Positions 24,519-33,741 of a stretch of DNA of 34,174 bases are shown here, piece by piece. A program made the position numbers and the translations under genes. The notes under the pieces are model-generated. The model did not search any database. It was not told the origin of the DNA and worked only from the letters and a program-made list of their open reading frames with translations. The first letter of the stretch is position 1. The number at the start of each line of letters is the position of its first letter. The DNA comes from Bacteroidaceae bacterium (lineage in GTDB: Bacteria > Bacteroidota > Bacteroidia > Bacteroidales > Bacteroidaceae), in NCBI GenBank assembly GCA_017646665.1, contig JAGCMB010000047.1, forward strand, positions 1 through 34,174. The letters are read 5' to 3'.

Positions 24519-27299
24519 ATGGAAGGCAACAAAAACATAGTGATAAAAGGAGCACGCGTCAACAATCTGAAAAATGTTGACGTGGAGATTCCACGAGGAA
24601 AATTCGTTGTTATTACCGGACTTTCGGGTTCGGGCAAATCGTCGTTGGCATTTGACACACTCTATGCCGAGGGACAACGCCGTTATGTAGAGTCACTGTC
24701 ATCATACGCGCGCCAGTTCCTTGGGCAGATGAACAAGCCCGAATGTGACTTCATAAAAGGCATACCCCCTGCCATTGCCATCGAGCAGAAGGTGAACAAC
24801 CGCAATCCACGTTCAACAGTGGGTACATCGACCGAGATTTACGAATACCTGAAACTTCTGTACGCACGCATTGGCAAGACATACTCCCCTATCAGTGGCA
24901 AGCTTGTCAAGAAGGACACCCCCGAGGACCTTGTCACCTGTATGCAAAGCCGCCCTGCCGGCACACGTTTCCTTTTGCTTGCCCCAATACCCAAGCGCAA
25001 AGGGCGAACACTTGACGAGCAACTGCAGATATATCTTCAGCAGGGTTTCACACGCATAGTCATAAAAAAAGAGGTTATACACATCGAGGAGTACGCCCCC
25101 AAGAAAGGTGACACCCCTATGTTACTGATTGACAGACTTACGGTCAACGACAACAAAGAGGCCATAAGCCGCCTTCTTGATTCAGCCGAAACAGCCTTCT
25201 ACGAAGGTAACGGTACTTGCCTGTTGCATTTTATGGACGAGGAGCAGCCTCATAGCTTCAGCATACGTTTTGAGGCCGATGGAATTGAGTTTGAGGAACC
25301 CACAGAGCAGATGTTTTCTTTCAACTCCCCTATTGGAGCCTGCCCCGAGTGTGAAGGCTTCGGGCGTATTGTAGGCATTGACGAGGACCTTGTCATCCCC
25401 AACAAGACACTCAGTGTTTACGACGGCGCAGTCTTCTGTTGGCGAGGCGACAAGATGGGCGAATGGAAAACCGAGTTCTGCCGCCGCGCACCACAGGACG
25501 ATTTTCCAATTTTTGAACCATACTATAACCTCACACAGGAGCAGAAGGACTACCTTTGGCACAAAGGCCCATGGATTGAGGAGTATGGCGAGGGCATCTG
25601 CATCGACAACTTCTTCAACATGGTAAAGGCCAACCAGTACAAGATACAATACCGCGTGATGCTTGCACGCTACCGTGGCAAACCAATCTGTCCCACCTGT
25701 CGTGGCACAAGGCTGAAAAAAGAGGCTACATACGTAAAGGTAGGAGGCACAAGCATCACCGAACTCATTGAGATGCCTGTCACCAAACTAAAAACATTCT
25801 TCGACACCCTGGCTCTTGACGAGCACGATGCCGCCATTGCCAAGCGCATACTCACCGAGATACGCAGCCGTATCGACTGCCTGTTGGATGTAGGACTCGG
25901 ATACCTCACCCTCAACCGCCTGAGCAACACCCTTTCGGGCGGTGAGAGCCAGCGTATAAACCTTGTAACATCACTTGGCAGTGCATTGGTGGGTTCACTG
26001 TACATTCTTGACGAGCCAAGCATCGGACTTCACAGCCGCGACACAGACCGCCTGATAAACGTACTCTACCGTCTGCGCGACCTTGGCAACACAGTTGTTG
26101 TAGTTGAGCACGACGAGGAAATCATCCGTGCGGCCGACTACATCATTGACGTTGGCCCGAAGGCCGGTTCATACGGCGGCAACATTGTCTACCACGGCGA
26201 CCTTGCCAATATCACATCCGGCAGCAACAGCTACACATTGAAATATCTGCTTGGCGAAGAGAATATTGACATTCCCAAGCACCGCCGCACTTCAAATAAC
26301 AAGATAACCATCAAAGGTGCACGCGAAAACAACCTTAAAGGTATCAATGTAGACATACCACTCAACACCTTTACCGTAGTGAGCGGTGTCAGCGGTTCTG
26401 GAAAATCGACCCTGGTACGCAACATCCTTTACCGTTCGTTAATGCGACATTTCGGGAACAACTGCGAAGCACCCGGACAATGCGAAGCTGTTGAGGGAGC
26501 ACTAAAACTCCTCGGCGGTGTAGAGTTCATTGATCAGAACCCTATTGGCAAATCGTCACGTTCCAACCCTGTAACATATCTAAAAGTTTACGACGACATA
26601 CGCCACCTCTTTGCACAGCAACCACTCGCCAAACAGATGGGCTTTGGCGCAGGACACTTCTCATTCAACTCGGACGGTGGCCGTTGCGAGGAGTGTAAGG
26701 GCGAGGGAACAATAACAGTATCTATGCAGTTTATGGCCGACTTAAAACTTGAATGTGAGGCCTGTCACGGCAAACGCTTCAAGAACGATGTGCTGGAGGT
26801 GAAATTCCACGACAAGAACATACACGACATACTGGAGATGACCGTCGGCGATGCCATCAACTTCTTCCAGGAACACGGACAGAAGCGCATTGCCGAGAAC
26901 CTGCAGCCACTGCAGGATGTGGGACTTGCATACATAAAGCTGGGGCAGTCATCATCGACCCTTTCGGGTGGTGAGAACCAGCGTGTGAAGCTTGCCTACT
27001 ACCTGAACCGCCAGAGCGACCGCCCCACAATGTTCATCTTTGACGAGCCCACGACAGGATTGCATTTCCACGACATAAAGAAACTGCTCAAATCGTTCGA
27101 GCGCCTGCTTGCACGCGGACACTCGCTTGTGGTAATTGAGCACAACATGGACATGATAAAGTGCGCCGACTACCTCATTGACCTTGGCCCCGAAGGCGGC
27201 GAAAAGGGCGGCAACCTTGTTGCCTGTGGAACACCAGAGGAAGTTGCAAAATGCGAGGCATCATATACAGGACAATTCCTGAAGGAAAAGTTGAAGTAA
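24519..27299 (+). CDS. uvrA: UvrABC excision nuclease subunit A
   Basis: 926 residues. UvrA finds bulky DNA damage and loads UvrB. Two ABC ATPase halves are complete: Walker A GLSGSGKSS (34-42) and GVSGSGKSTL (near 624), signatures LSGGESQRINL (near 473) and LSGGENQRVKL (near 814), and the Walker B strands LYILDEPSIGLH and MFIFDEPTTGLHF. The second zinc module is intact (CEECKGEG near 723 and CEACHGKRF near 746). In the first, only the downstream CPECEGFG pair (near 273) is present: where many UvrA proteins have CPxC about 20 residues earlier, this one has FEADGIEFEEP. Bacteroidales often carry this form. The gene stands alone, divergent from the GHL10 lipoprotein. Confidence 0.97.
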   Translation: MEGNKNIVIKGARVNNLKNVDVEIPRGKFVVITGLSGSGKSSLAFDTLYAEGQRRYVESLSSYARQFLGQMNKPECDFIKGIPPAIAIEQKVNNRNPRSTVGTSTEIYEYLKLLYARIGKTYSPISGKLVKKDTPEDLVTCMQSRPAGTRFLLLAPIPKRKGRTLDEQLQIYLQQGFTRIVIKKEVIHIEEYAPKKGDTPMLLIDRLTVNDNKEAISRLLDSAETAFYEGNGTCLLHFMDEEQPHSFSIRFEADGIEFEEPTEQMFSFNSPIGACPECEGFGRIVGIDEDLVIPNKTLSVYDGAVFCWRGDKMGEWKTEFCRRAPQDDFPIFEPYYNLTQEQKDYLWHKGPWIEEYGEGICIDNFFNMVKANQYKIQYRVMLARYRGKPICPTCRGTRLKKEATYVKVGGTSITELIEMPVTKLKTFFDTLALDEHDAAIAKRILTEIRSRIDCLLDVGLGYLTLNRLSNTLSGGESQRINLVTSLGSALVGSLYILDEPSIGLHSRDTDRLINVLYRLRDLGNTVVVVEHDEEIIRAADYIIDVGPKAGSYGGNIVYHGDLANITSGSNSYTLKYLLGEENIDIPKHRRTSNNKITIKGARENNLKGINVDIPLNTFTVVSGVSGSGKSTLVRNILYRSLMRHFGNNCEAPGQCEAVEGALKLLGGVEFIDQNPIGKSSRSNPVTYLKVYDDIRHLFAQQPLAKQMGFGAGHFSFNSDGGRCEECKGEGTITVSMQFMADLKLECEACHGKRFKNDVLEVKFHDKNIHDILEMTVGDAINFFQEHGQKRIAENLQPLQDVGLAYIKLGQSSSTLSGGENQRVKLAYYLNRQSDRPTMFIFDEPTTGLHFHDIKKLLKSFERLLARGHSLVVIEHNMDMIKCADYLIDLGPEGGEKGGNLVACGTPEEVAKCEASYTGQFLKEKLK

Positions 27300-27722
27300 T
27301 ATAAAGAGTTCTTCGCTGATAGCCTAATGATAGAGCATCAAGACATCCTTTCGCGAAATTTCAATAAAAAGAGATAAGAGATTGTTAACAAATTATACTA
27401 CGAACTTACTTATTTTTTTGTGTAAATTTACATTGAGGATAATTAGAATACCCAAAGAATCTTCCGTACTTTCCATTACGCTCAACAAGCTTGCCCACAT
27501 TCACTTACTTGCAGTTTTCAACCTTGTTCAATTATCTTATATTCATTCTGTAGTCTTGCAATCCTTTCTTTTTGAGCAACAAAAAGCACGTATAGAAAGA
27601 CTTGAAATAGAATACAAGCGAACGATTAAGTTGAGGATTGCCGTAGAATATAACAGCGAGCGAAAGAGAGGTTGTAACAATACTCCTTTTACTAACACTC
27701 ACGCGCAACTTTCACCTTTCAC
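27300..27722. other. Non-coding stretch between uvrA and the chromate transporter genes
   Basis: 423 bp without a supportable gene. A 118-codon plus-strand frame from a TTG (27382) has no start signal and no family-like sequence. The only recognisable content is the minus-strand zinc-ribbon relic at 27406-27577. No terminator with a U-tract was found for uvrA. Confidence 0.6.
27406..27577 (-). pseudogene. Decayed C-terminal zinc-ribbon relic
   Basis: On the minus strand, 27498-27406 encodes GKLVERNGKYGRFFG then SNYPQCKFTQKNK and a stop. This is the C-terminal half of a topoisomerase-type zinc ribbon (usual form CPxCGxxLVxRxGKYGxFxGCSNYPxC), with the third Cys changed to Tyr. The upstream Cys pair is not in this frame; a broken AQKERIARLQNEYKIIEQG and SECG are found in another frame a little upstream, with a stop codon between. 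It fits a frameshifted remnant of a helicase, nuclease or topoisomerase C-terminus whose body has been lost. Confidence 0.4.
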
Positions 27723-28304
27723 CTATATCAACCCATAGAACACCCCACCGAAAACACCGGCCAGGAGAAGAATAAGTATTGGACTTACCTTAAAGAATTT
27801 CATTGCGACGAATGCTGCGACAAACAGCGCTACGCTAACCCAGAATTGCAAAGGAGCCTCTGCTGGCGAACCGAAGTTCTCCTCGGTCATCAGCAACAGT
27901 GCTGCCGATGCTATCAAGCCCACCACAGCAGGACGCAACAAGCGGAAAACGTTTTCAACATTCCTGTGCTTGCTGTATTTCATGAAGAAACGGCTCACAA
28001 TTAGCATAAGCACAATCGAAGGCAACATCACGGCAAACGAAGCCGTCAACGAACCAAGTACCGCCAACACCTCACTGCCTGTGGCATTGAGTACCGCAGT
28101 ATAACCCACGTATGTTGCAGAATTTATTCCAATAGGGCCGGGGGTCATCTGGCTCACCGCTACAATATCAGTAAACTCGGCAGCCGTGAGCCACGCGTGA
28201 CGCGTCACCACCTCGCCCTGAATAACCGAGAGCATACCATAACCACCACCGAATGAGAAGAGACCTATCATAAGGAACGAGCAGAGAAGTTCAATAAAAA
28301 TCAT
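27723..28304 (-). CDS. chrA: Chromate transporter, second half-size subunit
   Basis: 193 residues, a single CHR domain with about six membrane helices. The signature GLFSFGGGYGMLSVIQGEVV stands at 14-33 and AVSQMTPGPIGINSATYVGY at about 50-70. Short CHR proteins work as pairs: two oppositely oriented half-size proteins together equal one long ChrA. Its ATG at 28304 overlaps the stop of the other half by 4 nt. Inner-membrane anion transport is the family role; chromate itself may not be the physiological substrate. Confidence 0.9.
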   Translation of the reverse strand: MIFIELLCSFLMIGLFSFGGGYGMLSVIQGEVVTRHAWLTAAEFTDIVAVSQMTPGPIGINSATYVGYTAVLNATGSEVLAVLGSLTASFAVMLPSIVLMLIVSRFFMKYSKHRNVENVFRLLRPAVVGLIASAALLLMTEENFGSPAEAPLQFWVSVALFVAAFVAMKFFKVSPILILLLAGVFGGVFYGLI

Positions 28305-28846
28305 AGCTTACCCCTCCCTATTTTACCCCACAGAAAACCGGCAATACCGGCAACAAGAATCACAAACACGGGCGACACCCCGAATGCCACTATCAGCAGC
28401 GCCGACAGCACAGGAATCCATGCCATACTCCACCCCACCTTTGCACTCTTTGCCACGTTAAACACAGGCACGGCAATGAGCGCCACCACAGCAGGGCGTA
28501 TGCCCTTGAACACGTTCTCCACCACCTCGATGTGGCGGAACTGACGGAAGAAAAGCGCAATTAGCAATATAATGATAACCGACGGCAACACGCAACCGAA
28601 CGATGCCGCCAACGCACCACGTACACCACGCAGCCTGTACCCGATGAACACAGCCATATTAACGGCGAACACACCTGGCGCCGACTGTGCCACAGCCAAC
28701 AGATCCACAAAATCCTCTTTGCCCACCCAACGGTTACGCTCAACGACATCGCTCTGAATGAGCGGTATCATTGCATATCCGCCGCCAAAGGTAAAAAGCC
28801 CAATGCGGAAGAATGTAGTAAAGAGTTTAAAAAGGGATGTCGGCAT
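28301..28846 (-). CDS. chrA: Chromate transporter, first half-size subunit
   Basis: 181 residues with the CHR signature GLFTFGGGYAMIPLIQSDVV (16-35) and LAVAQSAPGVFAVNMAVFIG. It is the upstream partner of the 193-residue gene, overlapping it by 4 nt. The two differ in sequence while keeping the motif order, as in known SCHR pairs. It lies downstream of purL on the same strand, separated by 94 bp of palindromic AT-rich sequence, so it is probably its own unit. Confidence 0.9.
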   Translation of the reverse strand: MPTSLFKLFTTFFRIGLFTFGGGYAMIPLIQSDVVERNRWVGKEDFVDLLAVAQSAPGVFAVNMAVFIGYRLRGVRGALAASFGCVLPSVIIILLIALFFRQFRHIEVVENVFKGIRPAVVALIAVPVFNVAKSAKVGWSMAWIPVLSALLIVAFGVSPVFVILVAGIAGFLWGKIGRGKL

Positions 28847-28874
28847 TAATATTGGATTATTAAGTCACTAAAGA

Positions 28875-28914
28875 GAATTAAGGAGAACCAAGGTACATTA
28901 ATGTTCCTTAATTC
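28875..28914. terminator. AT-rich imperfect palindrome after purL
   Basis: GAATTAAGGAGAAC (28875-28888) pairs with GTTCCTTAATTC (28903-28914) apart from a 2-base bulge, with a 14-base loop that itself contains CATTAATG. Further TTAATT copies follow to 28934. It may end purL transcription or be a repeated intergenic motif. Confidence 0.4.
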
Positions 28915-28940
28915 CCCTTAATTACCATTAATTTACTTTA

Positions 28941-31900
28941 TCACTTTTCAGTTCTTTCTGCTACCCAATTGTAAGCATTGCGGAAAATCTCAATCCAAGG
29001 TGTCACATCATCTGCCAAATGGTTAGCAGGATATGTAGCACACTGCCATGGGAAGATAGCACGCTCTGGGTGAGGCATCATTGCAACGTGACGACCGTTT
29101 GCACTTGCAAGGGCTGCAACATTGAAGTCAGAACCATTGGGGTTCGCAGGATATCCCTCGTATGCATACTGCGCCACGATGTTGTACTTCTCGGCATCGT
29201 ATGGGAGTGAGAACTTACCCTCGCCGTGAGCAACCCAAACACCAAGACGGCTGTTAGAGAGCGAACCGAAGAGAACGCTGTTGTTCTCGGGGATATTAAC
29301 GCCCACGAACGATGACTCGAACTTGTGTGAGTTATTGTGCAACATACGTCCACGCTCCTCGAATTCGGGGTTGATGAGGTTAAGCTCCATCATCAACTGG
29401 CAACCGTTACAGATACCGAGTGACAATGTATCCTCGCGCTGGTAGAAGCGGTCGAGAGCTGCCTTTGCCTTTGGATTGAACAGGAAGCCACCGGCCCATC
29501 CCTTAGCAGAACCAAGAACGTCGGAGTTAGAGAAACCACCACAGAACACGATGAAATTCACCTCGTCGAGAGTCTCGCGACCGCTTATGAGGTCGGTCAT
29601 TGTAACGTCCTTTACATCGAAGCCTGCAAGGTGCATAGCGTATGCCATCTCACGCTCGCCGTTTGTACCCTTCTCGCGGATGATTGCAGCGCGAACGCCC
29701 GATTTCTCACGACGGTCGGCCGACATACCATAATCCTTGAGCATTCCGCTGAAGCGTGAAGGCAAACGGAAACGCAAAGGCTGGTTCTTGTAGTTCTTAA
29801 GACGCTCGCTTGCACAACCATTGAAGCTCTGCTTCAAATCCATCAAATATGAGCTGTCATACCAAACATCGCGGTAGTGGTCAATGTCGAACAGGCGTGT
29901 ACGTTTGTCCTTTGCAACAGCAATGTGACGTTTCTCGCAAGGAGTACCAATCTTAACAAAGCAGACACCTGCCTCGTCAAGAATCTCCTGCATACGGCAC
30001 TTATCCTTGTCGGCAACCTGGATTACCAACGCCGGATTCTCGGCAAACAACAGTTTTACAATATCGTTCTCAGCAACAGCGTTAAGGTCAATCTCCATAC
30101 CACCGGTTGTGTTAGCAAAACACATCTCGAGCAATGTAGTGATAAGACCACCGGCTGATATATCGTGTCCAGCCATTACAATACCTGCATTTACCAACTT
30201 CTGAACAGCGTCGAATGCCTCGGCAAAATACTCGGGGTTGGCAACAGTAGGAACATCGTCACCGATGCAGTTGAGTGTCTGCGCGAATGCAGAACCACCA
30301 AGACGCAAGTGGTCGAAACTAAAGTCTATATGATAGAAAGCACTCTTTGGTTCGTTGACCATTACAGGAGAAACCACCTTGCGGATATCTGATACCTCAC
30401 CACCGGCAGAAACAATCACTGTTCCCGGGCTGATTACCTTTGTTCCATCAGGGTATTTCTGTGTCATTGACAAAGAGTCCTTACCTGTAGGTACGTTAAT
30501 CTTCAATGCGCAGCAGAAATCGCTGAGTGCCTCAACACCACGGTAGAGACGTGCGTCTTCACCCTCCTGTGAGCGACAAGGCCACATCCAGTTGGCGCTG
30601 AGAGAGATGCTCTTGATGCCGTTTGCAAGCGGAGCGAGAGCAATGTTTGTCAAAGCCTCTGACACTGCAAGCACTGAACCCTTTGCAGGATCGGCAAGAC
30701 CGGCCTGTGGTGCGTGACCGATAGATGTTGCAATACCCTGTTTTCCACGATAGTCGAGTGTTACGACACCGCAGTCGCTGAGTGGCAACTGAATCTCACC
30801 CTGACACTGCTGACGTGCAATCTTACCTGTTACGGAACGGTCAACCTTATTTGTCAACCAATCCTTACAAGCAACAGCCTCAAGACGGAGAACATCAGTC
30901 AAGTACTCCTCGATATTCTCTGCGTCATACTCGGCATCCTTGTAGTGACGCTCAACAGTCTTATCAACCATATATGTCTTTGGTGAAGAACCGAACATCT
31001 GGCTTACAGAGAGGTCGAACGGACGAACACCGTCGGCCTGCTCGAAAGCAAAACGGGCATCACCTGTTGTTTCACCTACTACGTACATTGGAGCACGCTC
31101 ACGCTCGGCAACCTTGCGTACATACTCAATGGCATCCTCCTTGATGAGCAAGCCCATACGCTCCTGTGACTCGTTGGCAATGATTTCCTTTGCCGATAGT
31201 GTGCTGTCACCAACAGGCAAGTTTGCCATATTGATTACACCACCGCACTCCTCAACAAGCTCGGACAAGCAGTTCACGTGACCGGCCGAACCGTGGTCGT
31301 GGATTGAAACAACAGGGTTTGTCTCGTCCTCGCACAGAGCACGTACAACATTGTATGCACGCTTCTGCATCTCGGCATTGGCACGCTGAACAGCATTAAG
31401 CTCGATACCCGATGAATAACGGCCTGTATCAACCGATGATACAGAACCACCACCAAGACCGATGCGGTAGTTGTCACCACCCATAACAATAACCTTGTTA
31501 CCCTTCTCTGGAGCACCCTTAAGACAGTCGCGACGTGTACCATAACCAACACCGCCGGCAAGCATAATAACCTTGTCATAACCGTAAACCTCATCGTTCT
31601 CCTTGTGTTCGAAAGTAAGCACTGAACCACAAATTAGCGGCTGACCGAACTTGTTACCGAAATCAGATGCACCATTTGAGGCCTTTGTCAATATCTGTTC
31701 AGGAGTCTGATACAACCATTTGCGAACTGGAAGCATCTCCTCCCACTTGCGGTCGTTATATGTACGTGGATATGATGTCATATACACAGCTGTACCGGCA
31801 ATAGGCCAAGAGCCCTTGCCACCACCCATACGGTCACGGATTTCGCCACCGGTACCTGTTGACGCGCCGTTGAAAGGCTCTACTGTTGTCGGGAAGTTAT

Positions 31901-32645
31901 GTGTCTCGGCTTTAAGAGAAATGACAGTTTCAATATCCTTGATTACGAAATAGTCGGGAATTGAGTGGTCTGCGGGAGCGAACTGCTCAACAACAGGACC
32001 TTGAGCAAAAGCGACATTATCCTTATAAGCCGAAATTATGCTATTGCGATTTTCGTTTGTAGTACGTTTAATCATTGCGAAGAGCGATGAAGGCATCTCC
32101 TCGCCATCGATGATGAATGTACCACCGAAGATTTTGTGACGACAGTGCTCCGAGTTGATTTGCGCGAAGCCGAACACCTCGCTGTCAGTGAGTTTGCGAC
32201 CGAGTTCTCCCTCTACACGGTGCAAGTAGTCAATCTCCTCTTTAGAAAGGGCAAGACCCTCCTGCTCGTTGTAGCTCTCCAAATCCTCAATGAACTCAAT
32301 TGGCTTTGGTTCAATGTCAACAGTGAAAATCTCCTGGTCAAGACCGCGGTACATACGCTGCAACATTGGGTCATACTCAGCGTCCTCGCTCTCGACTTCA
32401 AAATACTCTTCAATACGCACAATGCCACAAAGACCCATATTCTGGGTAATCTCAACAGCATTTGTACTCCAAGGAGTAATCATTTCACGACGAGGGCCAA
32501 CGAAAAAGCCTTCAACAGTTTCGCCTTCGACCAAAGTAGCTTCACCATACAGCCAGCAGAGTTTTTCAACATCCTCGGCTGTTAATACATTCTTTGTCTG
32601 GGTAGCAATGAACGAACCACCCTGTGTACTGAAAAAGTAAATCAT
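28941..32645 (-). CDS. purL: Phosphoribosylformylglycinamidine synthase (large single-chain type)
   Basis: 1234 residues from the ATG at 32645 (MIYFFSTQGGSFIATQT), the usual start of Bacteroidota PurL; the frame runs on to 32684 without family-like sequence. It makes FGAM from FGAR, glutamine and ATP in purine synthesis. The FGAM synthase core carries FAQINSEHCRHKIFGG, ETHNFPTTVEPFNGASTG and SIHDHGSAGHVNCLSE. The C-terminal class I glutaminase domain follows (GGFSNSD, nucleophile Cys in LGICNGCQ near 1078, HPER near 1190). Synthase and glutaminase are fused, as in proteobacterial PurL and unlike the PurQ/PurS/PurL split form. The probable leader is about 110 nt. Confidence 0.97.
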   Translation of the reverse strand: MIYFFSTQGGSFIATQTKNVLTAEDVEKLCWLYGEATLVEGETVEGFFVGPRREMITPWSTNAVEITQNMGLCGIVRIEEYFEVESEDAEYDPMLQRMYRGLDQEIFTVDIEPKPIEFIEDLESYNEQEGLALSKEEIDYLHRVEGELGRKLTDSEVFGFAQINSEHCRHKIFGGTFIIDGEEMPSSLFAMIKRTTNENRNSIISAYKDNVAFAQGPVVEQFAPADHSIPDYFVIKDIETVISLKAETHNFPTTVEPFNGASTGTGGEIRDRMGGGKGSWPIAGTAVYMTSYPRTYNDRKWEEMLPVRKWLYQTPEQILTKASNGASDFGNKFGQPLICGSVLTFEHKENDEVYGYDKVIMLAGGVGYGTRRDCLKGAPEKGNKVIVMGGDNYRIGLGGGSVSSVDTGRYSSGIELNAVQRANAEMQKRAYNVVRALCEDETNPVVSIHDHGSAGHVNCLSELVEECGGVINMANLPVGDSTLSAKEIIANESQERMGLLIKEDAIEYVRKVAERERAPMYVVGETTGDARFAFEQADGVRPFDLSVSQMFGSSPKTYMVDKTVERHYKDAEYDAENIEEYLTDVLRLEAVACKDWLTNKVDRSVTGKIARQQCQGEIQLPLSDCGVVTLDYRGKQGIATSIGHAPQAGLADPAKGSVLAVSEALTNIALAPLANGIKSISLSANWMWPCRSQEGEDARLYRGVEALSDFCCALKINVPTGKDSLSMTQKYPDGTKVISPGTVIVSAGGEVSDIRKVVSPVMVNEPKSAFYHIDFSFDHLRLGGSAFAQTLNCIGDDVPTVANPEYFAEAFDAVQKLVNAGIVMAGHDISAGGLITTLLEMCFANTTGGMEIDLNAVAENDIVKLLFAENPALVIQVADKDKCRMQEILDEAGVCFVKIGTPCEKRHIAVAKDKRTRLFDIDHYRDVWYDSSYLMDLKQSFNGCASERLKNYKNQPLRFRLPSRFSGMLKDYGMSADRREKSGVRAAIIREKGTNGEREMAYAMHLAGFDVKDVTMTDLISGRETLDEVNFIVFCGGFSNSDVLGSAKGWAGGFLFNPKAKAALDRFYQREDTLSLGICNGCQLMMELNLINPEFEERGRMLHNNSHKFESSFVGVNIPENNSVLFGSLSNSRLGVWVAHGEGKFSLPYDAEKYNIVAQYAYEGYPANPNGSDFNVAALASANGRHVAMMPHPERAIFPWQCATYPANHLADDVTPWIEIFRNAYNWVAERTEK

Positions 32646-32755
32646 ATATATGATATTTTGTTTTACATATTCGTGCACCACCATCCATTCCGAGCACTGC
32701 AGGACGTTTACATTCCAACGCCACAGGATTCAGCCCGAAACTACAAGGGCACAAT
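32646..32755 (-). promoter_or_regulatory. purL leader and -7 box at 32769-32762
   Basis: TATCTTTG on the minus strand (32769-32762) matches the -7 consensus, giving a leader of about 110 nt. It is less AT-rich than the intergenic sequence around it and can form GCCC...GGGC and GTGC...GCAC helices. No known purine riboswitch core was recognised. Confidence 0.35.
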
Positions 32756-32863
32756 ATGGAACAAAGATAACGATAAAAAACAATATTAAGGAATATTTGA
32801 CAACATTTGTTTTTGTTAAAACAAGATTATTGCAATAAGAGCTCTGTTATACACTGATTTTTA

Positions 32864-32871
32864 TACCTTTG
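32864..32871 (+). promoter_or_regulatory. Likely -7 box of the ZIP transporter gene
   Basis: TACCTTTG matches TAnnTTTG and lies 26 nt before the ATG at 32898. No TTTG is found at the right distance upstream. Confidence 0.5.
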
Positions 32872-32897
32872 CAAGGTAAATTCATATCACAGGAATT

Positions 32898-33671
32898 ATG
32901 GTAACATTCATAGGACTTACAATTCCCTTTTTAGGAACAGCCTTGGGAGCCGCTATTGTACTGATGATGCGCAATGGTATAAGCAAAAAGAGCAACAGCG
33001 CAATGCTCGGATTCGCATCGGGTGTTATGGTTGCTGCAAGCTTCTGGTCACTGTTACAGCCTGCTTTGGAACAGGTAGGCGACGGCATCGGCAACTCCTG
33101 GCCGGTATTGGCTGGATTTGCAGCCGGAATATGCTTTTTACTGTTATTGGACACTATAATCCCGCACCAGCACCCCGACGACAAGAGCCCCGAGGGACCT
33201 CGTTCACGTCTGCCACGCTCAATCAAGATGATACTTGCCGTTGCGCTGCACAATATTCCCGAAGGCATGGCTGTCGGCGTTGTTTTTGGCGGCGTGCTGA
33301 GCGGAAGCACCGACCTCACCATTGCCGGAGCATTGGCCTTATCTATAGGTATGGCAATACAGAATATTCCGGAAGGAGCCATCATCTCCGTGCCATTGCG
33401 CGACGAGGGCAAGAGCCGTGGTAAGGCATTCATTTGGGGAGCAGCATCGGGGCTTGTAGAACCAATAGCCGCACTTGCCACAATGTTCATTCTTAAAGAC
33501 AGCTTATCGGCAATGCCCGTTCTGCTCTCATTCGCAGCCGGAGCGATGCTTTATGTCGTTGTAGAAGAGCTTATCCCATCGTCACAAAAAGGCAAGCACA
33601 GCAACATTGGCACTATCGGTTTTGCCATAGGCTTTATGCTTATGATGCTGCTTGACAGTTGTTTGAGCTAA
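32898..33671 (+). CDS. ZIP family divalent metal transporter
   Basis: 257 residues with about eight membrane helices. The paired metal-binding helices are clear: VALHNIPEGMAVGVVFGG (near 116-133) and MAIQNIPEGAIISVPL (near 153-168), the HNxPEG and xNxPEG signatures of ZIP helices IV and V. A His-containing loop (DTIIPHQHPDD) follows helix III. The proteins bring zinc and related divalent metals into the cytoplasm; ZupT of E. coli is the best-known relative. The gene stands alone, divergent from purL. There is no Zur-like operator that I can identify. The substrate is inferred from the family. Confidence 0.93.
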   Translation: MVTFIGLTIPFLGTALGAAIVLMMRNGISKKSNSAMLGFASGVMVAASFWSLLQPALEQVGDGIGNSWPVLAGFAAGICFLLLLDTIIPHQHPDDKSPEGPRSRLPRSIKMILAVALHNIPEGMAVGVVFGGVLSGSTDLTIAGALALSIGMAIQNIPEGAIISVPLRDEGKSRGKAFIWGAASGLVEPIAALATMFILKDSLSAMPVLLSFAAGAMLYVVVEELIPSSQKGKHSNIGTIGFAIGFMLMMLLDSCLS

Positions 33672-33741
33672 CAAATTGGCCTAAACACAACCTGCGGCCA
33701 TACTACACGCGATTTTGCAGTGTGCTTTATCGATTAAAAAA

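Noticed and set aside
24349-24555. N-terminal extension of the GHL10 lipoprotein
   Set aside because: It would place 69 non-conserved residues ahead of a perfect lipoprotein signal and overlap the start of uvrA.
27530-27620. Imperfect inverted repeat whose arms encode similar KxRIxRLxxEYK peptides on both strands
   Set aside because: About 21 of 32 bases match by eye in A-rich sequence, not enough to exclude chance.
27382-27738. 118-codon plus-strand frame between uvrA and the chromate genes
   Set aside because: TTG start, no ribosome site, no recognisable sequence, and it runs into the end of the chromate gene. The KARIERLEIEYK stretch looks helical but has no support.
32882-33490. 202-codon minus-strand frame opposite the ZIP gene
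   Set aside because: It is a complement shadow: the plus strand encodes clear ZIP motifs, and this frame has a Pro/Ser/Ile-rich composition with no family features.
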